Positions 16,243 through 17,254 of a stretch of DNA of 17,254 nucleotides are shown here, in pieces (the stretch's first letter is position 1; each line of letters begins with the position of its first letter). Source of the stretch: Pseudomonadota bacterium (GTDB lineage: Bacteria; Pseudomonadota; Gammaproteobacteria; Xanthomonadales; Xanthomonadaceae); NCBI GenBank assembly GCA_023423675.1, contig JAFAFD010000203.1:1-17254 (forward strand). The letters are read 5' to 3'. The notes beneath the pieces are model-generated. The model searched no databases. It saw only the letters and a program-made list of their open reading frames with translations, and was not told the DNA's origin. The position numbers and the translations under genes were made by a program.

Positions 16243-17093
16243 GCAGGCGACTCCGGCGGCGGTGGCGTGGCGAACAGGTCGCCCTGCTCTCGCGGCATTA
16301 TCGCCTGCTGCAACCGTTGCTGCAGGTCATCGCGCAACGCATGCAACGGGTCGTGCATGAGGAAATCGGCCAGCCGCGGCATCCAGCCCGGCCAGCGCGC
16401 GGCCAGGGCCTCCAGATCGCCCTCGCGGCTGACGGCCTCGCCGGCGCGGCTGACGAAGGCGTTTTCGCACAGCACGTTGCGCCAGCCCAGCCCCGCCATG
16501 CGCAGGCTGAGGTCGACCAGTGCCGCATTCCAGCCAAGGTAGCTGTCGGTGTCGAGGCCACCGGCACGGCGCCGCGCGTTGCCGCGCACCAGCACGGCAT
16601 GGGTGACCGCCGAGGGCAGTTCCGGGTGCAGGTTCGGCAGGCCTGCACAGGTGTGGGCCAGCAGCGCGGTATCGGCCGGCTCGGGATTGATTTCGCCCAG
16701 CCGCGGCCATGCGGCGGTCTCGCCGGCATTGCACCAGGGCGTGGCGGTGGCGATGGCGGGATCGCGGGCGAAGGCCGCCTGCAGCTGCTGCAGCCAGCCA
16801 GGCGCGGGCACGCTGTCCGGGGCGAGGACGGCAACGTCCCGTCCCTCGCAGGCGCGCAGCATTTCATCGAGGTGGGCGACTTCGCCAAGCGGTCGCGCGC
16901 GGCGGGTGTATTCGGCCTGCAGCGGCGTATGCGCGAGCCAGTGCTCGACCACGGCCTGTGCCCGAGGCCCGGCCTGTGCGTCATCGGCCAGCCATACCGC
17001 GGTGCCCGCGGCGGTGCCGGCGTCGAGCGCGGCCAGGCAGCGGTCGAGCGCGGCATCGTCCACGCCCAGCGGCAACAACACGATCGCCCCCAT
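16239..17093 (-). CDS. Glycosyltransferase-like protein, partner of the following GT2 (284 aa)
   Basis: This looks like a divergent GT-A fold. It starts MGAIVLLPLGVDDAALDRCL, has a nucleotide-binding-like VWLADDAQAG (33-42), a DxD-like APDSVPAPGWL (91-101) and a later region SYLGWNAALVDLSLRMAGLGWRN (184-206) in the position of the acceptor-site motif, followed by VLCENAFVSR. The usual ED motif is absent or replaced, so catalytic ability is uncertain. There is no signal peptide. The ATG at 17093 has GGAGG at 4-nt spacing. Its 4-nt overlap with the next gene implies co-translation and a shared surface-polysaccharide role, which is inference from context. Confidence 0.65.
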   Translation of the reverse strand: MGAIVLLPLGVDDAALDRCLAALDAGTAAGTAVWLADDAQAGPRAQAVVEHWLAHTPLQAEYTRRARPLGEVAHLDEMLRACEGRDVAVLAPDSVPAPGWLQQLQAAFARDPAIATATPWCNAGETAAWPRLGEINPEPADTALLAHTCAGLPNLHPELPSAVTHAVLVRGNARRRAGGLDTDSYLGWNAALVDLSLRMAGLGWRNVLCENAFVSRAGEAVSREGDLEALAARWPGWMPRLADFLMHDPLHALRDDLQQRLQQAIMPREQGDLFATPPPPESPA

Positions 17094-17102
17094 CCCGCCT
17101 CC

Positions 17103-17149
17103 GTGGTAGTCGCTGGCGGTAGCCTACCACCGGCAGGGCTGCGCCCTGC
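17103..17149 (+). repeat. Composite inverted repeats upstream of the glycosyltransferase pair
   Basis: GTGGTAG (17103-17109) pairs with CTACCAC (17124-17130), and next to it GCAGGGC (17133-17139) pairs with GCCCTGC (17143-17149) around a TGC loop. Both resemble SMAG-derived hairpins, though the GTAG head is regular only in the first. They start 10 nt upstream of the glycosyltransferase ATG, within its leader. Confidence 0.55.
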
Positions 17150-17156
17150 ACCTGCG

Positions 17157-17179
17157 GTAGTGCCGGCCGCTGGCCGGCA
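17157..17179 (+). repeat. SMAG GTAG hairpin
   Basis: GTAG (17157-17160), stem TGCCGGCC (17161-17168) with GGCCGGCA (17172-17179), loop GCT. It is the same element, in the opposite orientation, as the one at 1645-1667. Confidence 0.88.
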
Positions 17180-17254
17180 ACCTCAACGGCAACAGCAGAA
17201 GCTGGCTTTCCGTGGGTTGGCGGGGTGGGTCCGGTTGAGGGGAACGCCGTAAAT
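17180..17254. other. Non-coding right edge, possibly part of a longer intergenic repeat
   Basis: No credible gene is visible. CCTCAAC (17181-17187) and GTTGAGG (17234-17240) form distant inverted arms, and the sequence between is G-rich (GGTTGGCGGGGTGGGT). It resembles, from memory only, intergenic text that recurs in Stenotrophomonas genomes. The promoter of the glycosyltransferase pair should lie here or just beyond the window, but I see no clear -10/-35. Confidence 0.35.

Overview
The window reads as high-GC gammaproteobacterial chromosome, most likely Stenotrophomonas (Xanthomonadaceae). The main reasons are several GTAG-headed hairpins between genes, which match the published SMAG repeats of S. 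maltophilia (for example 1645-1667, 15360-15382 and 17157-17179), and the character of the flanking housekeeping genes. The genus is an inference from these features, not from a database search.

Layout. Plus strand, left: the last 51 codons of the ABC-F ATPase EttA (1-156), a strong hairpin terminator (164-192), an array of three GTAG/GTGG hairpins (201-294), and an AzgA/PbuG-type purine permease (317-1633). A further SMAG hairpin separates the permease from the convergent minus-strand block. Minus strand, read from right to left: two overlapping glycosyltransferase genes (17093-15403), a SMAG hairpin, nicotinate phosphoribosyltransferase pncB (15307-14126) with a possible leaderless promoter, a 220-nt spacer, and then a seven-gene cellulose operon running from 13905 to 1677.

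The cellulose operon is the centre of the window. Its order is bcsD, bcsP-like, bcsA, bcsB, bcsZ, bcsC, and a second GH8 gene here called bcsZ2. BcsA polymerises UDP-glucose and moves the chain through the inner membrane; its PilZ domain predicts activation by cyclic di-GMP. BcsB carries the chain in the periplasm, BcsC forms the TPR scaffold and outer-membrane pore, and the BcsZ proteins are periplasmic endoglucanases. BcsD, with the small disordered BcsP-like protein, would organise synthases for ordered or crystalline fibrils. The core is tightly coupled: bcsA/bcsB overlap by 4 nt, bcsB/bcsZ are 2 nt apart and bcsZ/bcsC overlap by 19 nt. No bcsQ, bcsE, bcsF, bcsG or cyclic di-GMP enzyme gene lies in the window.

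The points most worth a second look are the duplicated endoglucanase, whose two copies carry different signal peptides and different deviations in the active-site motifs; an unusually large BcsC with a helical insertion of about 140 residues in its barrel domain; the BcsP-like protein with two short motifs on a disordered linker; the leaderless-looking pncB start with a perfect 12-bp palindrome; and the hairpin array that fills the permease leader. I found no mobile element, CRISPR array, tRNA or rRNA, and no obviously new defence or biosynthetic system.
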